A DNA stretch of 64,000 bases. It comes from Galeruca laticollis (taxonomy: Eukaryota > Arthropoda > Insecta > Coleoptera > Chrysomelidae). The DNA lies in assembly GCA_963921935.1 (NCBI GenBank), contig OY998182.1:36300028-36364027 (forward strand), written 5' to 3'. Every line of letters starts with the position of its first letter. Position 1 is the stretch's first letter. Positions 11,200 through 20,833 of the stretch are shown one piece after another. Made by a program: the position numbers and the translations under genes. The notes below the pieces were generated by a model. The model made no database searches. It saw nothing but the letters and a program-made list of their open reading frames with translations, and had not been told where the DNA came from.

Positions 11200-12049
11200 A
11201 AACACCAGCAGTGATGATCTTGAGTTTGTTCACAATAATATTGGCAACAACATTATTTGCACCAAAATATCCAAAACTGACATCTTTGATGAAATTACTA
11301 AGTTTCCAAATAAACTAACCTCGGGTCCTGACGGTGCTCCTAACTTTTTGCTACAGCAGTGTGTTTGCTCTATCGTTCTGCCTTTGTTTATTATTTTTAA
11401 CAGATCACTCAAAACCTCTATATTTCCTGACAACTGGAAGCAAAGTTATGTGGTGCCAATATTTAAAAGTGGTCAAGTGGATAATGTAGCAAATTACAGA
11501 AGTGTGTGTATCCAGCCGGCCATTCCGAAGCTTTTTGACTGTCTTGTCAGCAAACAATTGACGTGGATGTACGGTGGGTTGTACCCGGAAGAACGGCATG
11601 GTTTCACTAGAAATAGATCAATGATGTCTAATTTGGTGGTTTATGAAACAGATATCTTACAGAGTATGGAAGATCGTAAGCAGGTAGATGTGTACACTGA
11701 CTTTTCTAAAGCTTTTGTTCGTGTAGGCCATCAGATGCTTTTGCGTAAACTTGGTAAAGCAGGATTCCATTCTAGTCTTTGTTTTTGGATCGAAAGTTCT
11801 TTAACCCAACGTACACAATATGTTCAGATTGGCAGCTTCTTTTCGGGGGCAATCCATGTTTCATCTGGCATTCCACAGGGAGGTCACTGCTCGCCACTCT
11901 TATTTAATATTTTCATCACCGATATAGTTGACTGTGTTATAAACAGCAAATGTTTAAAATTTGCTGATGACTTCAAGTTGTGGAGAACATTGGAAATTGT
12001 GCGAGATCAGGAATTGTTACTGGTAGATCTGTTGTATTTTTCACTGTAG
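11200..12049 (+). pseudogene. Reverse transcriptase palm of the CR1-like element
   Basis: The frame contains TSGPDGAPNFLLQQC, IFPDNWKQSYVVPIFKSG, ANYRSVCIQPAIPKLFD, VYTDFSKAFVRVGHQ, SSGIPQGGHCSPLLFNIF and KCLKFADDFKLWR. RT motifs 1 to 5 are thus in order, and the catalytic box is FADD. The sequence before the first in-frame Met (11210-11347) is also RT. Reading is lost after 12003 or so. The next recognisable part, the thumb (LGVVLDEKLSLIEHIN), is 600 bp further on at 12605. Confidence 0.85.
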
Positions 12050-12604
12050 CTATGTGACATGCACAGCTACATTTAAATGGCTTGGCAGAATGATTCGTCT
12101 GGACCTGGGTAAATACGCATTTGCATCAAGTCACAGCTTATTTGACCTAGTTTTGAGGTTATGCAAATATTTCAATTTTGACATTAGAACGAACGGAAGC
12201 TAACCACTGTCTCAAAGATATAAAGGAACGTGGAAGCTGTTAATTGTGTTATAGAGACATTGCCAAAAATTTTAACAGGCACAGCTGCCAAAAATGTGTC
12301 CACAACTTGTATTCCATGCAAAGACATTAATAATTTTATATGTAACAAATGTTTTTTTTTGCTTCTCATACTGTTTCATTAAAAGAGTAACGTGTCCAAA
12401 TTTGGTACACATACAAAGTCAAACCTCCTAAAGTCCAAGGCCATGTGTACCAAAAATGGATACACAATAAATTTACAGATATTTTTAATTTTTATTAGAA
12501 ATGCTCTGTACGCACATTATTAAAATCGTTTTTGAAATAATATGTATCTGGTCCAAGGGTAAAGTTTTGCTTTATTTGCTTGGTCGTTAAAGTGTTAAAA
12601 TATG
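12050..12604. other. Unassigned insert between RT palm and thumb
   Basis: About 550 bp with no coding sense separates two parts of one RT. Something inserted here, but I find no inverted repeats or target duplication that define it. Confidence 0.3.
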
Positions 12605-12895
12605 TTTAATTGATTAGGGATTTGGGAGTTGTTCTGGATGAGAAATTATCACTTATTGAGCACATCAATACAATCCCGGTGAATAGTTCAAAAATGTTCG
12701 GCTTTGTGATAAGGAATTGCAAGTATTTTTCTGTTGAATATTAGACCATAATTATGCTGAAATTGAAAAACAAATGTCACTAGCTCCTCTTGGTAATCGT
12801 AGAGATATGTTGGGGGCTATATTTATAATCAAACTCCTAAATGGGCAGGTTGTTTGTGCGGATCTTTTGAGTCAGGAGGGGCTTAACATTCCTTG
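12605..12895 (+). pseudogene. RT thumb/C-terminal part, upstream of the R1 insertion
   Basis: The plus strand reads RDLGVVLDEKLSLIEHIN, then SSKMFGFVIRNCKYF. After a frame change it reads APLGNRRDMLGAIFIIKL and LLSQEGLNIPCRC. These match the thumb and the conserved C-terminal R-R...F..KLL / L.VP.R block of Jockey/CR1 RTs. The text is cut at 12900 by the R1-like element and resumes at 18874. Confidence 0.75.
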
Positions 12896-12900
12896 TCGGT

Positions 12901-12912
12901 GTCTTCGCCATT
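12901..12912. repeat. Target-site duplication of the R1-like element, 3'-side copy (12 bp)
   Basis: GTCTTCGCCATT occurs here and again at 18862-18873. The final TT overlaps the element's A-tail (a T run on this strand). Confidence 0.9.
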
Positions 12913-13113
12913 TTTTTTTTTTTGCCCGGAGGTGGGGTGGAAGCTAATGCCATTTCCGACAGCGGGCAGTGCAATGCTGTGGATTTGTGTGGTTTTTCAC
13001 CTCACTAAACCACCCTCCTCCTTGTACTTTGGGATGAAACATACGCTGGGAGGACAGCAAGCTGTCATTACTTCAGCGTACCAACCCACTTAGTTTCATT
13101 ACCATGAACTACC
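12911..13113 (-). other. 3' UTR and A-tail of the R1-like element
   Basis: Noncoding sequence after the ORF2 stop, ending in 13 A residues on the element strand. It contains short GC-rich blocks (GGCACTGCCCGCTGTCGG-like) that could fold into the RNA structure recognised by the RT; that role is inferred. Confidence 0.7.
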
Positions 13114-16017
13114 CTATCCCTGACTTTCTCTATCCTCAGACTCCTTTCTTTTCATAATTTTCACGATATAGCTTGTGATTTTCTTCCATTTCTCAGGACA
13201 TTCCACCATCTCCTGAATAATACCCTCAACCTCAGGTATATTGCCAATTTCGCTGGTGATTTCCCTGCGCTCCGCCTCCCATCTCACACACTCATACAGG
13301 ACATGTCCCGGGTCGTCCCTCTTATCGCAAATTGCGCATAGATCGCTGTCCGTCTTTTGGATCCTATGGGTGAAAGTTCCGAACGAGCCATGTCCTGATA
13401 GAAATTGTGTGACATAGTAAGACGTGGTTTTGTGTTTACACGTTACCCAGCTTTTTATATCCCTGATTAGCGTCTTAGTCCATTGTGCCTTAGACATCAA
13501 GTTGTCCCACCTGTCCTGCCATTTACGGTAGGTGCTTTCCCTCGCCATTCTCCTATTCCCCACCAACCTCCCTCCGACTGTGTATAGGAAACACCTTTCC
13601 GCAATCATAAGGTCTATTGGGGGGAAGCCCGAAATCACTTGGGCTGCCTCCGCTGATACCGTCCTGTACGCAGATATGATACGTAATAGGCTTTTTCTCT
13701 GCTCGGCTATTAATTTATTCCTATATTTTTGCACCTTAACCATGTCCTTCCAAACCGGGGCTGCATATAGTAAAACACTATGAACTACTTGGCATAAAAC
13801 TCGTCGTTTGTGGTAACCCGGACCTCCAACATTCGGCATAAGCCTTTGTAATTGTGCGCTCTTAGCGGCCGCCTTCACGATGGTCTGGTTAATATGCATA
13901 GCAAAGTTTAGGTTCTTAGTAATAATGACCCCTAGGTACTTTATACTGTCTTTAGCCTCAATCTTCTGCCCGTCCACCATTATGGAGAGCTTACGCATGG
14001 CGTTTCTCGGTCTTTTTATAACTGCCATCTCCGTTTTGTGTGGAGCCACCTTCAATCCATTTACTCGGGTCCATTGAATCGCGAGCCTGGTGGCCTTTTC
14101 CGCCCTATACCTAATCTCCTGGTCTTCATTCCCCTCGATCCAATAGATTATGTCATCCGCGTATGCCATAGGTGACACCTTTAGTCCGTAGTCTATTCTA
14201 ATAATCCCATCATACATAACGTTCCACAGCACCGGTCCTAACACCGAGCCCTGTGGAACCCCCATCGTACATTTATGTGCGATGATTCCCGAGACCACTT
14301 TCCTGTTATGTAGATAGTTTTTAACGAACTTAACCAAGTACTGGCTTACTCCTCCATTCACGAGAGCCTTAATTATCTTCTCCCACTTGGCTGTATTAAA
14401 CGCATTCTGGATATCAACTGCAACCAGTGCACCCCACTTAGAAGTTCCTTCATTGATCTTCGATTTTAAACTTAAAATGGCAGACACAGTAGATCTTGCC
14501 GCCCTAAACCCGTGTTGTTGGGGGGATAGAACATTTTTGTCTTCAAGTTCCATCGTTAGCCTGTTGGCCACTAATCGTTCTAGTAATTTTCCAAAAGTAT
14601 TTATCAGGCAGATGGGTCTATAACTAGAGGCTTTCTTCGGGTCCTTACCACCCTTAGGCAGTAATATTACTCTCGCCGTTTTCCAGTCCTCCAGAAAAAC
14701 TTGCTTTTCCAGCAACGTATTTAGGTAATTTTGTATTCCTTCTGGCCTAACCTTATATGCTATTTTTAAAGCCTCCACAGTCAGACCATCAGGTCCCGGT
14801 GCCTTACCGTTTTTCATCTTACGCATGGCCCCATCCAATTCCTGGATAGTAAATGGATCCGGGCTTGCGATCTTCTTGTTCCCCATACTTATTTTTCTCG
14901 AATTTATGGTTGGAAAAAGCTCCTTTAGGATCTGCTTTCTGAGCTTAGTCGTTATCTGACCCATAGCTTTATGTGCCAGTCTGCCGGTCGCGATGCGGTA
15001 CCCTTGCCCCCAGATGTCCTCATCCAGGTCAGTAATTAGCTTCTCCCAGTTGATTTTTTTGGAGGCCATAATCAACTTCTTTAGCGATCTGCTTAATTCC
15101 TTCATTCTACCCGCAAGACTTATTCTTTTGTTCCTCTCACGTTCCCGGGTGTACTCCCTCCTCATTCTGACGTAGGTAGCTCTTGCCTCTTCAATTTCCG
15201 CATTCCACCAGTACGGTTTCACATTGCCCTTAGCCTCTTTGGTGGTAGCTATTTTGTACGCACTAAGTATGTCTATATAGGTGGCATTTTTTTCCTTGAG
15301 GGCTCTCGTATATTTGGCAATGTCCAGGTAGACCGTCTTTCTTGGAGTCGCTTTCCTGATGTTGCCGCTGCTTTTGATTTTGAATTTTATTTGCCCGTGG
15401 AGGGTATATGGGTTGTTGTAATGCACACTCCAGCCCTTAATTTTCTTGGCCAACATTTCAGAGCACAAGGTGACATCGATGTGGGTTTTAGATGTTCCTC
15501 GTTCAAATGTATGCGTTCCGTCGTTCCTCGCCACCCATTCCATTTGTGTTAACCATTCCTCGACAAGTTGCCCCCTCCTATCGGTACTGGGCGTCCCCCA
15601 TATCACCGATTTCGCAATAACATCACCTACTATTACCGAAATTGTTGGTTTTTTTGCTGCCTCCTCAAAGACCCTACCCACAGCTCTCCTAAAGTCCTCC
15701 AGATTCAGCGATGGTGATATATATGTCGCAATAATAGCAATGCCCATCGTACCTACAATCACATATCCAAGACCCCTGTGTACTGATTCCACGGTCAATT
15801 TGTTATTGGTAATAGCGATTGCCACTCCCTCCTTCTGATCCATGATCCATCCCTTCTTATGGGCCAGTTTTTTATTAGGTTCGGAGATGATCATCATATC
15901 CACCCCAGTTCTAACCGCTTCCTCCAACGCCATGTCATGCGCCATCCTAGATCTTCCTAGGTTCAACTGTACTACATCTAACAGGTTCCCACCTAGTCTT
16001 TTTTTATTTCCCGCCAT
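13114..16017 (-). CDS. R1-like ORF2: endonuclease-RT protein, 967 aa
   Basis: Intact 967-residue frame near the usual R1 ORF2 length. Residues ~10-215 are an APE-type endonuclease with QLNLGRSR, IISEPNK, VIVGDVIAKSVIWG, HIDVTLCS and YTLHGQIKF. Compared with the family, the Asn of GDFNAK is Ile (GDVIAK) and the Asp of SDH is Leu (TLH), both catalytic positions. RT follows: APGPDGLTVEALK, YRPICLINTFGKLLE, AVDIQNAFNTAKW, GVPQGSVLGPVLWNV and the catalytic AYADDIIYWIEG. A C-terminal CCHC motif (CAICDKRDDPGHVLYEC) is present; there is no RNase H. The Met at 16017 overlaps the end of the bridging ORF; translation could also enter from upstream. It makes cDNA at target sites. Confidence 0.9.
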   Translation of the reverse strand: MAGNKKRLGGNLLDVVQLNLGRSRMAHDMALEEAVRTGVDMMIISEPNKKLAHKKGWIMDQKEGVAIAITNNKLTVESVHRGLGYVIVGTMGIAIIATYISPSLNLEDFRRAVGRVFEEAAKKPTISVIVGDVIAKSVIWGTPSTDRRGQLVEEWLTQMEWVARNDGTHTFERGTSKTHIDVTLCSEMLAKKIKGWSVHYNNPYTLHGQIKFKIKSSGNIRKATPRKTVYLDIAKYTRALKEKNATYIDILSAYKIATTKEAKGNVKPYWWNAEIEEARATYVRMRREYTRERERNKRISLAGRMKELSRSLKKLIMASKKINWEKLITDLDEDIWGQGYRIATGRLAHKAMGQITTKLRKQILKELFPTINSRKISMGNKKIASPDPFTIQELDGAMRKMKNGKAPGPDGLTVEALKIAYKVRPEGIQNYLNTLLEKQVFLEDWKTARVILLPKGGKDPKKASSYRPICLINTFGKLLERLVANRLTMELEDKNVLSPQQHGFRAARSTVSAILSLKSKINEGTSKWGALVAVDIQNAFNTAKWEKIIKALVNGGVSQYLVKFVKNYLHNRKVVSGIIAHKCTMGVPQGSVLGPVLWNVMYDGIIRIDYGLKVSPMAYADDIIYWIEGNEDQEIRYRAEKATRLAIQWTRVNGLKVAPHKTEMAVIKRPRNAMRKLSIMVDGQKIEAKDSIKYLGVIITKNLNFAMHINQTIVKAAAKSAQLQRLMPNVGGPGYHKRRVLCQVVHSVLLYAAPVWKDMVKVQKYRNKLIAEQRKSLLRIISAYRTVSAEAAQVISGFPPIDLMIAERCFLYTVGGRLVGNRRMARESTYRKWQDRWDNLMSKAQWTKTLIRDIKSWVTCKHKTTSYYVTQFLSGHGSFGTFTHRIQKTDSDLCAICDKRDDPGHVLYECVRWEAERREITSEIGNIPEVEGIIQEMVECPEKWKKITSYIVKIMKRKESEDRESQG

Positions 16018-16315
16018 TTTTGTTAGTGTTTACCCCAAAACTATGTCCTTGTGTACCTCCGTATGAGTAAAAATAAAATCTATGTGCAGTTTCTGTGCAG
16101 GGTGTAAAGGGCCCTACACAGAATGTATAAATAAAAAGTGTATAAATAAGCGGTGTATATATAAAAGGTGTATAAATAGAAGGTGTATAGATAAAACTTG
16201 TAAAACTAAATGACTCATAAATAAGAAATATGTGAACTATAGTGGTAAGATAATTATGTATGGTGTAGGGTATGACTATGCTACCGAAACCGATTTCTAG
16301 GGGGCTTAGGATCAT
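16004..16315 (-). CDS. Small bridging ORF between R1 ORF1 and ORF2, 103 aa
   Basis: Its ATG overlaps the ORF1 stop codon as ATGA, an arrangement used by R1/SART-type elements to start the second ORF after termination. Its 3' end overlaps the ORF2 start by 14 bp in another frame. The product has a repeated IYTP-type core (FIYTPSIYTPFIYTP) coded by a 15-bp tandem repeat, and no known domain. It may be a true reinitiation leader, or the N-terminal part of ORF2 displaced by expansion and a shift in the 15-bp repeat. Whether it is translated is unknown. Confidence 0.45.
   Translation of the reverse strand: MILSPLEIGFGSIVIPYTIHNYLTTIVHIFLIYESFSFTSFIYTPSIYTPFIYTPLIYTLFIYTFCVGPFTPCTETAHRFYFYSYGGTQGHSFGVNTNKNGGK
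16110..16205. repeat. 15-bp microsatellite in the ORF1-ORF2 gap
   Basis: About six degenerate copies of a GTGTATAAATARAAG-like unit in tandem. Length change here would alter the distance and frame between ORF1 and ORF2. Confidence 0.8.
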
Positions 16316-18021
16316 TTTTTATTATATACCAAATCTCTAAACATAGGACACCCCATATTGTCCATCCTATGTCCTTCCACTTGGCATTTAATGCAGAATC
16401 TGTCATTCTTGCATTCTCCCACCCTATGTCCACTTTTACCGCAGTTTAAGCACAGCTTGGTGCGGTCAGTCCCTTTGCATTCTTTTATCTTATGTCCGAA
16501 ATTTAAGCACCTGTAGCAGCGTGTCGGCTGGTTACGCTTCTTTACAGTGCAAGCCACCCAGCCCACCCGGATATTTTGGATGTTTTCCATCCTTGCGGCT
16601 ACCTCCAACGGAGTAGTAAATGTCGCCATCTGCTGCCCTGTCCTATCCGTTTTAATCGACTTGACCTCTACCATCTCCTTTTTAATTCCTGCATGGCTAC
16701 TGACTGCCTCTATTACTTCCTCTGCCTGTATAGACGGATCAAGGTCAAAGATATCGAACGCCTGTTCCCTCCTTCTGACCACTGCCTCGTAGTTCGCCAT
16801 CTCCTTGATTACTTTCTTTAGCTTCCCCGCATTGCCATTGCCTTTAGTGGTGACCACCACATCCCCGCTATTGGTTTTCCTGATCCTCCCTATTCCTATC
16901 CCTTCAACGTTTACCTTTTCCTTTAGGTCTTGGATGACCTGAGCGTAAGTTTTCTCCCCCGTCTTTATCCACACGCTTTCAGCGCCCCTACTTTCTTGGG
17001 TTACTTTTTCTACACCCATAGCCACTTCAATTTCCTTATTAAACGCAATGTGTTCCACAACTTTCCTCACACCCTCCGAGCATATAATCGTGATTTTTCC
17101 CACGTCCAATATTTTTTCCACCGCCTCCTCCAGTGCTCTATATACCTCCCTTTCCTCACCCTCGCTAATCTTGGTTATGAAGGTGAATTTCTTTTTCTCT
17201 CTCCCCTTAGTCGTTGAGCGCCTGATGCCTTCCTCTAGGTACTCCGTCTTCCACATCTCCGTTTCATCTAGAAGGTCACTTAAATCGGGTTTAAGTGTCA
17301 ACTTCCTGTCCTTATCTGCCACGATTAAGACATCTCCCTCATCGATCCACTTATTATTACTTCCATAGATCTTTAAGACCTTGGTGTACACTTCCTCTTC
17401 CCACGTCATGTCTTTTATTTTACAGTACTGTTCGTACCCGCCTCCCCTTCTAATATTATCTTTAATATATTCAATCTCCCTTACTTTCCTCCTTGCCTCA
17501 TTTTCTTCCTCGCATTTCTTGCAAGCCGCTTTATTCATTTCCTTACTTAACAAGGTCAGGGTTTCCTTGATCATTTCTATGGCTCCCTCGTTTTCCTCCT
17601 TATTACCAAGAATTTCTAAAACTCCGTCCAGATTGTCCATACTTACCTCAATATTAGTTTTTCCAGCCTCCTTTTCCTTCGTGCCCTCCGGCGTCCCTTC
17701 CATAACCCTTTTTCTCTTTCTATTTTTTTGTGTACCTTCTATGATTTTACCGATTACACCATCATCCTCCGAGCTTCCAGGTGTTTCCTTCTCAAGCCTT
17801 TTGTATGTTTCTTTCCTATCCTCGTTTTCCCAACTGTCCATCCTAGCCAGCGAGTTGCTTTCCACGCTACAACTCCTACTAGTTGTTGTAGGAGGTGTCC
17901 TAGAGATCGTCTTGCCTTTAAATACCACTCCTTCTTCCACGTTTGTTTCCTTGCCTTCCTTGTCCTCTACATTCTCCTCCGTTCTTGGTTTTTGTTTTAG
18001 GTTTTCCATGATAGATCCCAC
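16312..18021 (-). CDS. R1-like ORF1: zinc-knuckle gag protein, 569 aa
   Basis: Intact 569-residue frame. The N-terminal half is highly charged, rich in Glu/Lys (KERKETNVEE-like stretches), and probably partly disordered. The middle holds a gag-like segment (about 200-440). The C-terminus has three CCHC knuckles: CYRCLNFGHKIKEC, CLNCGKSGHRVGEC and CIKCQVEGHRMDNMGC, as in R1-clade ORF1. It should coat element RNA and support reverse transcription in the ribonucleoprotein. The stop overlaps the ATG of the bridging ORF (ATGA). The start is the first Met of the frame (MGSIMENL); a second Met five codons on is equally possible. Confidence 0.9.
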   Translation of the reverse strand: MGSIMENLKQKPRTEENVEDKEGKETNVEEGVVFKGKTISRTPPTTTSRSCSVESNSLARMDSWENEDRKETYKRLEKETPGSSEDDGVIGKIIEGTQKNRKRKRVMEGTPEGTKEKEAGKTNIEVSMDNLDGVLEILGNKEENEGAIEMIKETLTLLSKEMNKAACKKCEEENEARRKVREIEYIKDNIRRGGGYEQYCKIKDMTWEEEVYTKVLKIYGSNNKWIDEGDVLIVADKDRKLTLKPDLSDLLDETEMWKTEYLEEGIRRSTTKGREKKKFTFITKISEGEEREVYRALEEAVEKILDVGKITIICSEGVRKVVEHIAFNKEIEVAMGVEKVTQESRGAESVWIKTGEKTYAQVIQDLKEKVNVEGIGIGRIRKTNSGDVVVTTKGNGNAGKLKKVIKEMANYEAVVRRREQAFDIFDLDPSIQAEEVIEAVSSHAGIKKEMVEVKSIKTDRTGQQMATFTTPLEVAARMENIQNIRVGWVACTVKKRNQPTRCYRCLNFGHKIKECKGTDRTKLCLNCGKSGHRVGECKNDRFCIKCQVEGHRMDNMGCPMFRDLVYNKK

Positions 18022-18861
18022 GAGTTGGGTCGTTTTGAAGTCCGGCGAGGCAGTGCGCCCTTACCCCGCTAAGGCTGATTACTCTGGGAGGTTGCCAGGT
18101 ATCCCAGAGGCACCGTTTCTGACTGCGTTTCGTGCAGCCATTCATCCATGGCCACGGTCGCTAACAACGAGGTTTACGGATTCTATTATCGAGGTTTACT
18201 CCTCTAGACTTTTTTCACGGTTGCCTCCGGACGCAGGTTTGCCAACGGGTAGACTCACACAGCTGCCTCCCCTGTGTGTGGCCGTGGGATTGAAATGATG
18301 CTCCGGGGCATGAGAGAAATATTTCCTGAAAGGGCGAAGAAAAGTAAGAAAGAAAGAAAGAAGTTTAGAGATATGGTTGGCCGAAGGAAAAAGGGAGAGA
18401 AAAGACGGCAGGTCCAGAAGAGCCTGTAGAAAAATTATTTGAAAATAAAAAAGAAAAAGAAGTTTATGAAGAAAGTGAAGGGTTTAGTAGAGTGGGAGGA
18501 CATGACAGTCCAGTTGACGGTGGTTTCACCTCCCCATGACTGATAGATAATCAGCAGAAGCGGGGAGGCCGGCGAGGATGATTTTTAGTCAGGTTTACTC
18601 CTCTATCCCTTTTGATCCGCGGGCGATTATTCAGAACGAATCGTTCCTATTCGTCACCTATCCCCGAGGTTGGTCGGTCATGCCTCCCTCACAGCTCTAA
18701 GAGCGCGGGAACCATGACCGATCACTCCTCGTGGAGACACCCTATGAGCCATTGGGACGCGCCGTGTCGGGTAGAGAAACCCCCCCCCCCCCAGGAAGCT
18801 CGCATGGAAGATTAGGGGTGGATCACTTCCAGCCTCCTCCATCCGACCCCCCTGGGCACGG
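18022..18861 (-). promoter_or_regulatory. 5' UTR of the R1-like element
   Basis: About 840 bp upstream of ORF1 to the target duplication. It is GC-rich, with a C14-like run at 18780-18792 and a repeated GGTTTACTCCTCTA at 18193-18206 and 18592-18605. Non-LTR elements carry internal promoters in such leaders; that function is inferred. No coding sense is seen. Confidence 0.6.
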
Positions 18862-18873
18862 GTCTTCGCCATT
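18862..18873. repeat. Target-site duplication of the R1-like element, 5'-side copy (12 bp)
   Basis: Exact GTCTTCGCCATT, matching 12901-12912. The CR1-like RT reading resumes immediately after it. Confidence 0.9.
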
Positions 18874-19193
18874 AAGTTTCCTTTCATGTGCCCTCTCATA
18901 GAACAACATATGTTGCTATGAGTCCTATAAATAGATATCTGTGCTTTTTGAATAGCTTCAATTTTGATATTTTCAATGTGTCTTTGGGTCAGTTCAAACA
19001 TTGCTTGGGGCTGTGATTTGTTGAGTCATGTTGTGTTTTTTATTTTATTCATTTATATAAGTATTGTTTTGTTTATTTATTGTTAAATTGGTTGTGTTGT
19101 ATCTGTTTTTATACCTGACCTTATTGTATTATTTATTGTTGTATTGTAACAGTTAGTGGGGTTTTCCCGTAATAAATAAATAAATAAATGAGG
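18874..19193 (+). pseudogene. RT C-terminal end, 3' UTR and AATA tail of the CR1-like element
   Basis: Reads VSFHVPSHRTTYVAMSPINR and then FNFDIFNVSLGQFKHCL, the conserved end of Jockey/CR1 RTs (a ..RTNYG..PI.R.. block, then N...D.F..S...F). It continues from 12900 once the R1-like insertion is set aside. A short 3' UTR ends in four AATA units (19171-19190). It has no function on its own. Confidence 0.75.
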
Positions 19194-19571
19194 CTTTCCC
19201 CGTTTCATCTTAATTTGTTTTATACCAATGAGGTAGCTCTCGTTGGTTTGTACTGAGACATGCATGGCTTAATATTTGAGACAAGCATATTATGACTACT
19301 GGCCGGATCCACCAGGGAGATGTTGGATAGTGTACCATTTCTAGTATTGTTGACAGATAACAACAAATATTAGATGATGCACACATATTAGCCTCCTCAA
19401 GTTTTTGAAAAGACATCAAAATACGTCCTGTATCATATCTATCCTATACGTATATTACCTTGTCTGCATGTTTTATTCTTATATTGAAAATATATAATAT
19501 TCAACACTATGCTTCATGGAAAAATTTTAATATGATATACAGAGGACTGCACATCTTACTCTCTCTATATA
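19194..19571. other. Gene-free AT-rich stretch
   Basis: No coherent ORF or repeat is recognised between the CR1-like tail and the MITE. Confidence 0.3.
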
Positions 19572-20316
19572 CGGGGTGTCCCACGAGGTTTTGGCCAGTA
19601 TATATCTCGAAAACTATTTGAACTATATTGAATTTTGGCAGTTATAAACCGTAGGTAGTATTATACATTTTAAGCAAGCAGTTACTTTGCTGCAACGTAA
19701 CGTTTCGAATCACGTTTTATAATTTTTAGAAAAGTTAATGAGGCAACTTGTATATTGTTCCACTGCTGTAAAGGTCTCTCTTATACTAATTCGGCTATAC
19801 CTATTTTTTTGTATTAGGTACTTAGAAACGACAAACAAATTTTTATAAAGTTTTTTATTTGAAAAACAAAGAGAGCTGAGAAACAAAAAAAAACATATTC
19901 TATTAACACCTATTCTAGTTGTCAAAAGCTGTCATTGTCAGTGAACAATCGTTTACTGTATTATTGTTGTTAAAAGTGTTATTGTATTCCAATTCTTTTT
20001 GTTTTTCAGCTCTCTTGCTTTTCAAATAAATACTTTATTAACATTTGTTTGTCGTTTCTAAGTAGCTAACTCAAAAAAAAATAGTCATCGCCGAATTAGT
20101 ATAAGAGAAACCTTTACAGCAGTGGAACAATATACAGGGTGTGTCATTAACTTTTCTAAAAATGATACCACGTGACCCGAAACGTGACATTGTAGCAAAT
20201 TAGCTGATTACTTAAAATGTGTAATACTACCTACGGTTTATGACTGCCAAATTTCAATATTGTAGTTCTAATAGTTTTTGAGATATATACTGCCCAAAAC
20301 CTCGTGGGACACCCTG
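19572..20316. mobile_element. Mariner-type MITE, 745 bp, TA duplication
   Basis: Ends are CGGGGTGTCCCACGAGG and its inverse CCTCGTGGGACACCCTG, each next to TA. Inverted similarity extends inward for more than 150 bp on each side (for example ACCGTAGGTAGTATTA versus TAATACTACCTACGGT). No transposase frame is present, so it is non-autonomous. The CAGGGTGTCCCACG end is shared with the autonomous-type mariner at 46625-48625, a plausible source of transposase. Confidence 0.85.
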
Positions 20317-20833
20317 TATAAATAAATACCGAATCGACTATTGTCATTTAAGTTTTCTACTTCACTATAATCGTGTCAACATCTATGTCTGCTCCCTCTT
20401 TACCTGTGCAGCTTGCCTGTCCAGAACACACTCGCAAGCGTGTAGATGGCATCCAAGCATTTCTAATGACTTGGAGCTTGTGGACACTTGACAAATTTCG
20501 GCAAGTGTGTAAATGTAGCATAAGATTTATTAACCTGTCTTGGTGACGAGTCTTGATGTAGTAACGTCGAGCATATCCCCTCTTGGAGCTATTTGAGAGG
20601 AAGTTCTAATGGTATATCGATCTCTAGCAGCCCATCCTTTACGCACTCATTAAAACACAATATCCAAGATAATTTTTTCCTAATATTATATAAATATCAA
20701 AAACAGCTGAGTATTTGTTAACATACAAGTTGACAAGTTAGTTATAAACATACTGTAGATACAAAATTATATGCAAAAATAAAATGTACCTATATTCGTT
20801 ACTGTTCTTAACATAAGTGATGTTTCATTTTAG
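20317..20833 (+). other. Presumed Slimb intron sequence
   Basis: No ORF of note. It ends in a pyrimidine-rich stretch and the acceptor TTTCATTTTAG at 20823-20833. Confidence 0.35.

Larger units (their letters stand above)
12911..18861 (-). mobile_element. Full-length R1-clade-like non-LTR retrotransposon
   Basis: A 5.95-kb minus-strand element flanked by an exact 12-bp duplication. It has a 13-base A-tail (T run 12911-12923), a 3' UTR, ORF2, a bridging small ORF, ORF1 and an ~840-bp 5' UTR. It lies inside a degraded CR1-like RT gene, not in 28S rDNA, so this lineage is not rDNA-specific here. Long open ORFs and an exact duplication mark it as the youngest insertion in this part of the window. 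Its GC content is visibly higher than its surroundings. Confidence 0.9.
6651..19193 (+). mobile_element. CR1-like non-LTR retrotransposon split by several insertions
   Basis: Plus-strand pieces occur in the correct order for one element: PHD-type zinc finger (6651), coiled-coil ORF1 part (8175-8637), endonuclease (10250-10649), RT (11200-12049), RT thumb (12605-12895), RT C-terminus (18874-19075) and an (AATA)n tail at 19171-19190. The intervening pieces are separate insertions, two of them with exact target duplications that rejoin this element. The 5' limit is uncertain. The CR1-like label rests on the PHD finger and RT style. Confidence 0.7.

Noticed and set aside
13114..16017. R2-type site-specific element
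   Set aside because: The endonuclease is APE-type at the N-terminus and there are two ORFs with three gag knuckles, as in R1. R2 has one ORF and a restriction-like endonuclease. The target is not 28S rDNA.
17381..18298. Long plus-strand frame opposite R1 ORF1 (305 aa)
   Set aside because: Antisense shadow of the intact minus-strand zinc-knuckle ORF1. Its Ser/Pro/Leu-rich text has no domain and arises from the Glu/Lys-rich sense strand.
18349..18363. AAGA microsatellite as a possible element end
   Set aside because: It lies within the R1-like 5' UTR, and the true element ends are fixed by the 12-bp duplication.
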